A stretch of 8,475 nucleotides of DNA from Chloroflexota bacterium. GTDB lineage: Bacteria; Chloroflexota; Anaerolineae; Aggregatilineales; Phototrophicaceae. The notes under the pieces are model-generated. The model ran no database searches and was not told the DNA's origin. It saw only the letters and a program-made list of their open reading frames with translations. The stretch covers positions 1 through 8,475 of the forward strand of contig QGUR01000194.1 of the NCBI GenBank assembly GCA_003242205.1, given 5' to 3'. A program made the position numbers and the translations under genes. Below are positions 1 through 5,200 of the stretch, in pieces (the stretch's first letter is position 1; every line of letters begins with the position of its first letter).

Positions 1-2
1 AC

Positions 3-251
3 AAGGCGCGACTTGCTGGGGTTCCGGTCGTCTTGGTAGACCCGAAATACACCAGCCAGCGCTGCTCTGCTTGTGGGCATATCGAACGGGCAAATCGCAA
101 GTCTCAAAGCGAGTTCCTTTGCTGTGCCTGCGGACACACGGCGCACGCCGATGTCAACGCGGCTAGAAACATTGCACGGGCGGCTGTCATACCGCCTATC
201 GTCTCGGAGACGCCTGCGGGCGTCGCGCCAGGGACAAGCCCACGCCTTTAG
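3..251 (+). CDS. tnpB: TnpB-family RNA-guided endonuclease, C-terminal fragment (partial)
   Basis: This is the C-terminal 82 or so residues of a TnpB/OrfB protein; the start lies left of the window. In IS200/IS605 elements TnpB is a RuvC-fold nuclease that uses an RNA made from the element's right end to cut DNA, which aids retention of the element. Visible signatures are the VLVDPKYTSQRCSACGH stretch, a C-x2-C ... C-x2-C zinc ribbon (CSAC and CCAC), and the RuvC-III motif HADVNAARNI with the catalytic Asp. The tail reads ...GTSPRL and ends at TAG (249-251), inside the hairpin loop. The frame is open to the window edge, so the gene looks intact as far as can be seen. A Zn-ribbon fragment alone cannot tell an active copy from a decayed one. 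Confidence 0.93.
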   Translation, partial: KARLAGVPVVLVDPKYTSQRCSACGHIERANRKSQSEFLCCACGHTAHADVNAARNIARAAVIPPIVSETPAGVAPGTSPRL

Positions 252-258
252 GCGTGGG
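239..258 (+). repeat. IS right-end hairpin (8-bp perfect stem, TTTA loop)
   Basis: CCCACGCC (239-246), loop TTTA (247-250), GGCGTGGG (251-258): a perfect 8-bp stem. It is the subterminal hairpin expected at an IS200/IS605 right end and probably the 3' part of the RNA that guides TnpB. The tnpB stop codon TAG starts in the loop. A second palindrome, GGGGTC-TAT-GACCCC at 256-270, shares three bases with the first stem, so the two cannot form together in full. Confidence 0.85.
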
Positions 259-302
259 GTCTATGACCCCCGGCGCTGTGATGGGCCAATAGCGGAAACG
301 CG

Positions 303-1388
303 CTACCGGATCGGAACCTGATTGATCTCGCCGCGCACGGTGACCCACGGGGCGTAGATCCAGCCAACCTCGCCGGTACTGCCCTTGCGCACGTGATACC
401 ACTGATCAATGCCTGCCTGCACGGTGCGCCCGATCAGTTCGACCATTTCGCCATAGCCGACGCGCCCGATGTCCTGCGCGCGAACGCTTGGGTACTGGCG
501 CAGAACCATGTTGGCGCGCGGGATGGCGACCACGCCGATATGCGGCGCGTCGTTGATCTCATCGAAGATGCTGCCCTGTTCCGGTATTTCATTGACGTCG
601 ACGTTGATGTCCAGATAGCGCCCGCTGGCCCATCCCTGACGCCCGTCCGGCGTTTGCAGCAGATACCAGTTATAAACGCCTTCGGACCGGTTGCGCGCCA
701 GCACCGGATAGCTCGGCACGTCGCGCGTCAGCACCGTGATCATACTCGCGCCGAGATACGGGCCGGTACGCAGCGCCAGCCCGCGCACAAAGGTGATGGT
801 CGCCTGCGGGCCGGACGGCGTCGGTACGGCGGTCGGCATGACCGGCGTCGGCATGAAGAAGGGCGTTGTCTGGGGGATGAACACGGGCGTGATGATGACG
901 CCGCCGCCTGCGGGCGGGCTGGTCTGGAACCACTGCACCTGAATCTGTGCCTGATCGCTTTCCTCGAAATACTCGACCACCAGACTGTGGTTGCCGGGTG
1001 TCAGCACATGCGTGAAGCGGTCGGTCGTGACCGGGCGGGCGTAAAAGCGATCGAGCACGATCTGACCGTCAATCAGAAGGCGCACGCCATCGTCGCTGGT
1101 GACGACAAAATCATAGGTTCCGCCGGCAAACGCCTGAACGGATGAAAAACGCGCCGAAAACCCGTCGCTGTTAACGCCCGGCGCAGGGCTGCCCGTTCCC
1201 CAGTCGAAATTAACGCCGGGCAGGCCGCTTTGCGTCAGCACCGGCGGGCCGCTCAGGTTGGTGTTGTTGAAGAATTCTACAGTCCAGTTCGTGCCAAATT
1301 CCGCCCGCGCCGGTTCGGCGGGCAAAACGGCCAGCGCCAGCAGCGCGACCATACATGCCAACAGCCAGTGCCAGTTGTTGTGTCTCAT
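303..1388 (-). CDS. Exported PA14 domain protein with two SH3-like domains
   Basis: A 361-residue exported protein probably acting at the cell surface; its ligand is unknown. Residues 1-29 form a signal peptide: basic start, hydrophobic stretch around LLACMVALLALAVL and an ARA cleavage site before Glu30. Residues about 34-154 resemble a PA14 beta-barrel (WTVEFFNN..., GFSARFSS, YDFVVTSDDGVRLLIDG, HSLVVEYFE), a fold often linked to carbohydrate binding. A Pro/Thr-rich linker (about 156-193) leads to two bacterial SH3-like repeats (about 196-262 and 284-354), each with an LR..P start and a GW end (RQGWASGRYL; EVGWIYAPWV). Such SH3b domains commonly bind peptidoglycan or peptide. No enzyme domain is visible. 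The ATG start follows a good Shine-Dalgarno (acctcc on + at 1393-1398, 4 nt away). It runs toward the IS end, leaving about 30-50 nt between them. The domain order is common in Chloroflexota but function is unassigned. Confidence 0.88.
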   Translation of the reverse strand: MRHNNWHWLLACMVALLALAVLPAEPARAEFGTNWTVEFFNNTNLSGPPVLTQSGLPGVNFDWGTGSPAPGVNSDGFSARFSSVQAFAGGTYDFVVTSDDGVRLLIDGQIVLDRFYARPVTTDRFTHVLTPGNHSLVVEYFEESDQAQIQVQWFQTSPPAGGGVIITPVFIPQTTPFFMPTPVMPTAVPTPSGPQATITFVRGLALRTGPYLGASMITVLTRDVPSYPVLARNRSEGVYNWYLLQTPDGRQGWASGRYLDINVDVNEIPEQGSIFDEINDAPHIGVVAIPRANMVLRQYPSVRAQDIGRVGYGEMVELIGRTVQAGIDQWYHVRKGSTGEVGWIYAPWVTVRGEINQVPIR

Positions 1389-1525
1389 GCCGACCTCCGC
1401 AGGGGCGTGTCATCCGGGCGCGGTGTGCCATGTCCCGGCATCAATCGGGCCGCCGCGCCGGACACCGTTGACGTCTTGCAGCACATTATAATCCGGTTAG
1501 TAAAGTTTGGGCCTGTCAAGGAAAA

Positions 1526-1554
1526 TGGCCACAATTCGCGAATCCTGTTATAAT
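1526..1554 (+). promoter_or_regulatory. Probable sigma-70 promoter of the DUF4342 gene
   Basis: TGGCCA (1526-1531, 4 of 6 to TTGACA), a 17-bp spacer, and a perfect TATAAT (1549-1554) preceded by TGT, i.e. an extended -10. Transcription would start near 1561 and give a leader of about 90 nt. A second AT-rich box, ATTATAAT at 1485-1492, lies upstream and reads the same on both strands; it may serve the divergent PA14 gene, although its best -35 (TTGACA on the minus strand, + 1514-1519) is 23 bp away, longer than normal. Confidence 0.6.
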
Positions 1555-1649
1555 GAAGATTGAAATGTCGAAACTTTTATGCGTAACATCTCGTAAATAG
1601 CATTGAACGACAAGAGGCAGCCGACAGGCGCTTGCAGAGGAGCATAACT

Positions 1650-2132
1650 ATGACTGACCCGAAAACCAGCTCGTCTTCGAACCAGCCCGAACAGCATCAG
1701 GAAGATACTGGTCAGCGTATCAACGAAGTGCTGGAGCAGACGGGCCAGCGGATTTCGCAGGGCGTGAGCGAAGCCGGGGAGCGTGTTCGCCAGTTTGCCG
1801 AGGAGAAGCACCTTAACGAGCAGCTCGAAGTAGCGGGCAGCCAGCTCGTCGAGCGCGTACGCCAGTTGATCGAGGAAGGCAACGTGCGCCGGCTGATCCT
1901 GCGTAATCAGGAAGGCCGCGTGCTGTTGGAAATCCCGCTGACAGCCGGCGTCGCCGTCGGCGGCGCGGTGTTCTGGCTCAATCCGCTGCTGGCGGGTCTG
2001 GGCGCGATTGCCGCCCTGCTGGCGCGCGTGAGCATCGAAATCGTGCGTGAGGAGCCGGAAGCGACCGTGCACGATATTGAGAAAACTGCCGAGGACGTCA
2101 AGAACCGTCTGACGGGCGGGCCGGAGAGCTAG
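1650..2132 (+). CDS. DUF4342 domain membrane protein
   Basis: A 160-residue protein with a DUF4342-type C-terminal half. Residues about 1-75 are hydrophilic and probably helical, rich in Gln, Glu and Arg with loosely repeated GQRI/GERV phrases. Residues about 76-135 carry the family core: EEGNVRRLILRNQEGRVLLEIPLTAG followed by a hydrophobic segment (about 96-127) long enough for one or two membrane passes. The last 30 residues are charged. The family is widespread in Firmicutes and Chloroflexota and has no established function; a membrane-associated role is inferred from the hydrophobic segment only. ATG 1650 is chosen because AGAGGAG (1636-1642) lies 7 nt upstream; the frame is open further up to a TTG at 1632 that has no suitable ribosome site. 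It is monocistronic: own promoter, own terminator at 2163-2199. Confidence 0.85.
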   Translation: MTDPKTSSSSNQPEQHQEDTGQRINEVLEQTGQRISQGVSEAGERVRQFAEEKHLNEQLEVAGSQLVERVRQLIEEGNVRRLILRNQEGRVLLEIPLTAGVAVGGAVFWLNPLLAGLGAIAALLARVSIEIVREEPEATVHDIEKTAEDVKNRLTGGPES

Positions 2133-2162
2133 TCTATACTGCCGGCGCAAACAGCACTGGCG

Positions 2163-2199
2163 AGGGTGAGAGCGATTTCGTTCTCGCCCTTTTTGTTTT
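2163..2199 (+). terminator. Rho-independent terminator after the DUF4342 gene
   Basis: The stem GGGTGAGAGCG (2164-2174) pairs with CGTTCTCGCCC (2179-2189) over 11 bp with two G-U wobbles and an ATTT loop. It is followed by TTTTTGTTTT (2190-2199) and starts about 30 nt after the stop codon. Confidence 0.9.
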
Positions 2200-2229
2200 C
2201 CATATGCCGGCTTTCCCCGCTCATCTTAA

Positions 2230-2258
2230 TTGCCCGGCCTGTTTAGTGGCATTATACT
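2230..2258 (+). promoter_or_regulatory. Probable promoter of the Roadblock-V4R operon
   Basis: TTGCCC (2230-2235), a 17-bp spacer and TATACT (2253-2258) make a good sigma-70-type promoter. The expected start near 2265 leaves a leader of about 80 nt before the TTG start at 2346. Confidence 0.65.
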
Positions 2259-2306
2259 GAACGGGAGGATGTGGTGGTTTCCTCGCCTATGGCCATGTTT
2301 TTCTTC

Positions 2307-2324
2307 TCAGCGGTCTGCCGCTGA
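2307..2324 (+). other. Leader hairpin just upstream of the Roadblock gene ribosome site
   Basis: TCAGCGG (2307-2313), loop TCTG, CCGCTGA (2318-2324): a perfect 7-bp hairpin in the 5' leader, 9 nt before the AGGAG at 2334-2338. It could influence translation or RNA stability; there is no T-run, so it is not a terminator. Confidence 0.4.
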
Positions 2325-2345
2325 CTCTGCATCAGGAGTCCGTTC

Positions 2346-2717
2346 TTGGCGAAGTCCCGTACTGAACAACTTGTCGAACGCCTGCGCGACCTGCAAGCCA
2401 GTTCCGGCGATGTTGAAGCGGCGGCGATTGTCAGTGTCGATGGGCTGAGCATCGCCTCGTCCATGCCCGCCGGTATTGAAGAAGATCGGGTGAGCGCGAT
2501 GTCGGCGGCCATGCTTTCGCTTGGCGAACGCATTTCGAACGAGCTGGGCCGTGGCGTCTTGCAGCAGGTCTACATCAAGGGCGAGTATGGTTATGTGATC
2601 CTGACCGCGGTTGGCGAAGAAGCGGTGCTGACCGTGATGGCGCGCCGAGAAGCCAAGCTCGGCCTGATTTTCCTCGACATCGCCCGCACCGTTCAGGATC
2701 TCGCCGCGCTGGTCTAG
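2346..2717 (+). CDS. Roadblock/LC7 domain protein
   Basis: A 123-residue single-domain Roadblock/LC7 (MglB-like) protein. Family members are small dimeric scaffolds, often regulators of small Ras-like GTPases or partners in signalling complexes. The sequence fits the fold: helix 1 (TEQLVERLRDLQASSGDVEAAAIVSVDGLSIASSM), the central helix SAMSAAMLSLGERISNELGRG (about 50-70), paired strands VYIKGEYGYVILTAVGEEAVLTVMAR (about 75-100), and a C-terminal helix. There is no signal peptide or membrane segment, so it is cytosolic. The start is TTG at 2346, supported by AGGAG at 2334-2338 with a 7-nt gap; no ATG fits the N-terminus of the fold. The V4R gene follows after 22 nt on the same strand, implying an operon. 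No GTPase gene is present in the window, so its partner is unknown; the V4R protein is the obvious candidate. Confidence 0.9.
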   Translation: MAKSRTEQLVERLRDLQASSGDVEAAAIVSVDGLSIASSMPAGIEEDRVSAMSAAMLSLGERISNELGRGVLQQVYIKGEYGYVILTAVGEEAVLTVMARREAKLGLIFLDIARTVQDLAALV

Positions 2718-2739
2718 CGCCTCTACCGGCCATGCGAAC

Positions 2740-3360
2740 GTGACGCGTTCACTGTACCTTCCTCAACGGTTTGCGCGGGCCTTCTTTCTGGCGACGGATG
2801 AGATTATCGGCAGGCACGGCCTCGATGCCGTGCTGTCGCTGGCCGGGCTGGAGCGCTTTCACGACGCCCTGCCGCCGGATACGCTCGAACGCAGCTTCAG
2901 CTTCGCCGAGATGGCGGCGTTCAACCGCGCGCTGGAGGAGATGTACGGAATTCGGGGTGGGCGCGGAATGGCGCAGCGGATTGGCCGCGCCTGGGTCGCT
3001 CAGGGGTTCATCAACTTCGGAGCGTTTGCCGGAATGCGCGATCCGGCGTTCCGCGCGCTGCCGCGTCCGGCGCGGCTGGAGCTGGGGCTGCTGGCGCTGG
3101 CACACGTTTTCAACCAGTTCAGCGACCAGCAATGCGCGGTTTCCAGAACGAACGAGAGCTATCATCTGACGGTCGATCCGTGCGCGTTCGCATGGGAACG
3201 GCGGGCCGAAAAGCCGGTGTGCGCGGCCTTTGTCGGGCTGGTTCAGGAAACCGCCAGTCTGGCGTCGGGCGGGTACGAGTACGGCGTGCAGGAAATCCAG
3301 TGCCGGGCAACAGGCGCGGACGCCTGCGTATTTACGGTTTCCCTGCGCCCGCACGGGTGA
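2740..3360 (+). CDS. V4R (4-vinyl reductase-type) domain protein
   Basis: A 206-residue cytosolic protein ending in a V4R domain, a small-molecule-binding fold found in BchJ-like proteins and in the sensory part of XylR/DmpR-type activators. The C-terminal half shows the family's cysteine pattern: DPCAFAW (Cys148), KPVCAAFVGLVQE (Cys161), QEIQCRATGADACVF (Cys188 and Cys196). The N-terminal half is mostly helical and holds no other domain I recognise; in particular there is no HTH, AAA+ or kinase part, so this is a stand-alone sensor or binding protein. The start is GTG at 2740; an ATG at 2732 is out of frame and stops at once. The ribosome site is weak, consistent with coupling to the Roadblock gene ending 22 nt upstream. 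Ligand unknown; photosynthesis genes are absent here, so a BchJ role is unlikely. Confidence 0.85.
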   Translation: MTRSLYLPQRFARAFFLATDEIIGRHGLDAVLSLAGLERFHDALPPDTLERSFSFAEMAAFNRALEEMYGIRGGRGMAQRIGRAWVAQGFINFGAFAGMRDPAFRALPRPARLELGLLALAHVFNQFSDQQCAVSRTNESYHLTVDPCAFAWERRAEKPVCAAFVGLVQETASLASGGYEYGVQEIQCRATGADACVFTVSLRPHG

Positions 3361-3370
3361 GCCGCGATGG

Positions 3371-3706
3371 TCAGGAGGTCTGTGCCTCCTGCTTCCGCAT
3401 CCACGCGTCGTAGTCCGCCTGTTCCACCAGCACACCTCCCTGCGCGTTGCTGCCGGTCAGCCGCCGGTTCGAGTCGAAGAAAAGCTCAAGCTCGACAGTC
3501 TGGCGACATTTGGAGCCGCGCACGAGCTTGCGAACCCAGTAAGTCGTGTTGTCGTCTGCCAGACTGAGATCGTTGTTGCGGTCAATACGCACGCGTACCA
3601 CTTCATCGCAGCCGTTCGGACGGACGTAGAAGTACATTCCGGTTTTATCGCCCGATTCGCCGGCTGCCGGTTGCCCGCCTCCAAAGAGTCGTTTCAGAAA
3701 GTCCAC
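3371..3706 (-). CDS. Conserved-looking small protein of unknown function
   Basis: A 111-residue protein that I cannot assign to a family. The N-terminus MDFLKRLFGGG is a short amphipathic or membrane-touching helix followed by a flexible Gly/Ala/Ser stretch. Residues about 23-105 look like a compact beta-rich domain: GMYFYVRPNGCDEVVRVRI, DRNNDLSLADD, a WVRKLVRGSKCRQTVELELFFD stretch, then a helix DYDAWMRKQ. Cys33 and Cys67 are the only cysteines. There is no signal peptide. The GTG start at 3706 is supported by GGGAGG 5 nt upstream (+ strand 3712-3717). It is convergent with the V4R gene (10 nt between stops) and divergent from the LexA-like gene. A TATAAA-like box on the minus strand (+ 3739-3744) may be its -10. 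Confidence 0.75.
   Translation of the reverse strand: MDFLKRLFGGGQPAAGESGDKTGMYFYVRPNGCDEVVRVRIDRNNDLSLADDNTTYWVRKLVRGSKCRQTVELELFFDSNRRLTGSNAQGGVLVEQADYDAWMRKQEAQTS
3372..3391. repeat. Inverted repeat at the convergent gene ends
   Basis: CAGGAGG (3372-3378), a 6-nt loop, and CCTCCTG (3385-3391) form a perfect 7-bp stem overlapping the last codons of the 111-residue gene, 12 nt after the V4R stop codon. It lacks a T-run on either side, so a terminator role for the two convergent genes is only possible. Confidence 0.35.
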
Positions 3707-3797
3707 TTCCGCCTCCCGGATAGGCTGAATACGGTTCGTTTATAACCTTTTTAAGGCCGCGCCCGCAACGAAACGGTCATAAGCCGCCGGAGCATAG

Positions 3798-3826
3798 TTG
3801 ACTCATGCGAACACCTGTTCTGGAAT
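3798..3826 (+). promoter_or_regulatory. Promoter of the LexA-like gene with an SOS-box operator in its spacer
   Basis: TTGACT (3798-3803, 5 of 6) and TGGAAT (3821-3826, 4 of 6) are separated by exactly 17 bp. The spacer contains GAACACCTGTTC (3809-3820), which matches the GAAC-N4-GTTC core of LexA operators known from Bacillus and actinobacteria; the arms GAACA and TGTTC are perfect complements. A repressor bound here would cover the RNA polymerase site. The start of transcription would be near 3833, about 35 nt before the GTG start codon. Confidence 0.6.
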
Positions 3827-3867
3827 GTGATAGTATGGTGGAAAGACTCTTTAGCAGGAGGCCGGTC

Positions 3868-4131
3868 GTGAGCGGTGACGCGCGGCAAAAGATTTATGCT
3901 TATCTAAAGCACTACATCGAGACTCATGGCTATGCGCCAACGGTACGCGAGGTCGGCGCTTATCTGGGCCTCAGCTACGGTTCGGCGCTGTATCATCTGA
4001 GATGGATGGAACGGCACGGGCAGATCAGGCGGAAGCGTGGCATCACGCGCGGTATCACGCTGTTAAGCGAAAAGCCGGTCGAACGGACGAAGCCGCCGGC
4101 CCGGCGTCGCGCGAAATCGCCGCGCCGGTGA
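3868..4131 (+). CDS. Stand-alone LexA-type winged-helix DNA-binding protein
   Basis: An 87-residue protein equal to the N-terminal DNA-binding domain of LexA with a short basic tail. In LexA this domain binds SOS operators, and a C-terminal S24 peptidase domain gives dimerisation and RecA-induced self-cleavage. Here residues 5-66 match the winged helix (RQKIYAYLKHYIETHGYAPTVREVGAYLGL, SYGSALYHLRWMERHGQIRRK, then the wing GITRGITLL), including the recognition-helix region. Residues 67-87 are rich in Lys, Arg and Pro, and there is no Ala-Gly cleavage site or Ser/Lys dyad. No peptidase-like frame follows in the 121 nt before cbiM. GTG 3868 is chosen because AGGAGG (3856-3861) lies 6 nt upstream; ATGs at 3805 and 3835 are in frame but lack such a site, and the first falls inside the promoter. 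It probably regulates itself and perhaps other SOS-like genes, and cannot be cleaved like LexA. Whether it represses or competes with a full LexA is unknown. Confidence 0.85.
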   Translation: MSGDARQKIYAYLKHYIETHGYAPTVREVGAYLGLSYGSALYHLRWMERHGQIRRKRGITRGITLLSEKPVERTKPPARRRAKSPRR

Positions 4132-4149
4132 TGGCGGTTGTTACAATCG

Positions 4150-4210
4150 ACGCGCCGCGCCGTTCGTCGCGCCCGCCGGGGAAGATTCTCACTGACGCGC
4201 GGCGGCGCGT
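4150..4210 (+). other. GC-rich leader with long-range stem upstream of cbiM
   Basis: ACGCGCCGC (4150-4158) is perfectly complementary to GCGGCGCGT (4202-4210), enclosing about 43 nt. It could form a leader stem in the cbiM transcript; a TACAAT box at 4142-4147 is the only visible -10 candidate, with no good -35. No cobalamin riboswitch core and no obvious NikR-type palindrome is seen. In such GC-rich DNA a 9-bp match may be chance. Confidence 0.25.
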
Positions 4211-4252
4211 TGCGCCACAATGCACCACCGGACACTGATGAGGATGGCTGAT

Positions 4253-5200
4253 ATGTTTTTACCACCTGTCATTGCGCTGCATATCCCCGATGGTTTTCTG
4301 AGCGTTCCGGTTGCCGCGTTCGGCTGGTTGCTGCTCGTGGCCGCGCTGGCGGCGGCGCTGCGGCAGACGCGCGCCCAACTGGGCGAGCGACAGGTTCCGA
4401 TGATGGGTGTTATCGCCGCCTTTGTGTTTGCCGCGCAAATGATCAATTTCCCGGTCGCGGGCGGCACGTCCGGGCATCTGGTCGGCGGCGCGCTGGTCGC
4501 GATTTTGCTCGGCCCGTGGGCTGCCGTGCTGGTCATGACAAGCGTGATCGCCGTTCAGGCGCTGCTGTTTCAGGATGGCGGCCTTCTGGCCCTCGGCTTC
4601 AACGCCGTCAATATGGGCGTGCTGAGCGCGCTGGTCGGTTATACGGTCTTTCGGCAGCTCAGCCGTCTGGCGGGTGAGGACAGGGGCTACCTGCTGCGGG
4701 CGGGGATCGCCGCATGGGTCAGCGTCGAAGTTGCCGCCGCCGCGACGGCGCTGCAACTGGCGGTTTCGGGAACCTCGCCCCTGACGCTTGCGCTGCCCGC
4801 CATGCTCGGCATTCACGCCGCAATCGGCCTCGGCGAAGCCCTGATCACCGCCGGAGCGCTGGCATTTATCCGCCAGACGCGGCCCGATCTGTTACAGTCG
4901 CACACAGCGGCGGCGCGCGGATCGGGTTGGGTTGCCGCAGGACTGGTGATCGCGCTGGCGGTCGCGCTTGTCTCGCCGCTTGCCAGCTCCGATCCTGACG
5001 GTCTGGAACGGGTGGCGATTGATCAGGGATTTGAAGAACTGGCGCAGGAACCCGGTTACGAGCTGCTGCCGGACTACACGATTCCGTTTGTGGAACACGA
5101 GGCGCTCACCACGATCCTCGCCGGTGTGCTGGGCGTTCTGGCGGTCGCCGCCGTGACCTATGGCCTCGCTCGCTTTGTCCGGCGCGGCCAGAGCGTATGA
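4253..5200 (+). CDS. cbiM: Cobalt/nickel ECF transporter substrate-binding permease CbiM fused to a PDGLE domain
   Basis: This is the integral membrane S component of a group of ECF transporters importing Co2+ or Ni2+. Family marks are HIPDGFLS at 10-17, FPVAGGTSGHLVGG with the conserved His75, FQDGGLLALGFNAVNMG (106-122), and GIHAAIGLGEALIT (187-200), with about six hydrophobic segments up to residue 206. Residues about 224-310 form the CbiN-like PDGLE segment: one membrane span, the DPDGLERVA motif (247-255), an extracytoplasmic stretch and a last span. CbiM and CbiN are thus fused, and no separate cbiN is present. ATG 4253 is preferred for a GAGG at 4240-4243 nine bases upstream and the short N-terminus; ATGs at 4220, 4238 and 4244 are alternatives. 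Unusually the chain does not begin with Met-His: the metal-site His is residue 10, after MFLPPVIAL. Cobalt or nickel cannot be chosen from sequence alone. Confidence 0.92.
   Translation: MFLPPVIALHIPDGFLSVPVAAFGWLLLVAALAAALRQTRAQLGERQVPMMGVIAAFVFAAQMINFPVAGGTSGHLVGGALVAILLGPWAAVLVMTSVIAVQALLFQDGGLLALGFNAVNMGVLSALVGYTVFRQLSRLAGEDRGYLLRAGIAAWVSVEVAAAATALQLAVSGTSPLTLALPAMLGIHAAIGLGEALITAGALAFIRQTRPDLLQSHTAAARGSGWVAAGLVIALAVALVSPLASSDPDGLERVAIDQGFEELAQEPGYELLPDYTIPFVEHEALTTILAGVLGVLAVAAVTYGLARFVRRGQSV

Larger units (their letters stand above)
1..270 (+). mobile_element. IS200/IS605-type element, 3' (right) end, truncated by window edge
   Basis: The window opens inside the tnpB gene of an IS200/IS605/IS607-type element and contains its downstream end. 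Two things support this. The reading frame at the left edge is a TnpB zinc-ribbon C-terminus. Its stop codon runs directly into a perfect 8-bp hairpin with a TTTA loop, as expected of the subterminal imperfect or perfect palindromes of this superfamily. The exact right boundary cannot be set from one copy; it should lie shortly after the hairpin at 239-258, perhaps near the second small palindrome ending at 270. No target-site duplication is expected for this family. Whether a tnpA is present lies outside the window. Confidence 0.82.

Noticed and set aside
393..1145. 250-residue + strand frame opposite the PA14 gene
   Set aside because: No recognisable motif; the minus-strand frame has a signal peptide, PA14 and SH3 domains.
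2734..2750. GAACG ... CGTTC palindrome at the V4R start codon as a second LexA box
   Set aside because: The half-sites GAAC and GTTC are 7 bp apart rather than 4, and it lies in coding sequence far from the promoter.
2740..3360. V4R protein as BchJ of bacteriochlorophyll synthesis
   Set aside because: No photosynthesis gene is nearby and the V4R domain alone is found in many non-photosynthetic regulators.
2749..3435. 228-residue minus-strand frame opposite the V4R gene
   Set aside because: Low-complexity Arg-rich translation with no domain; the + strand frame has the V4R cysteine motifs.
4132..4252. Cobalamin riboswitch before cbiM
   Set aside because: Too short and the characteristic conserved boxes are not visible.
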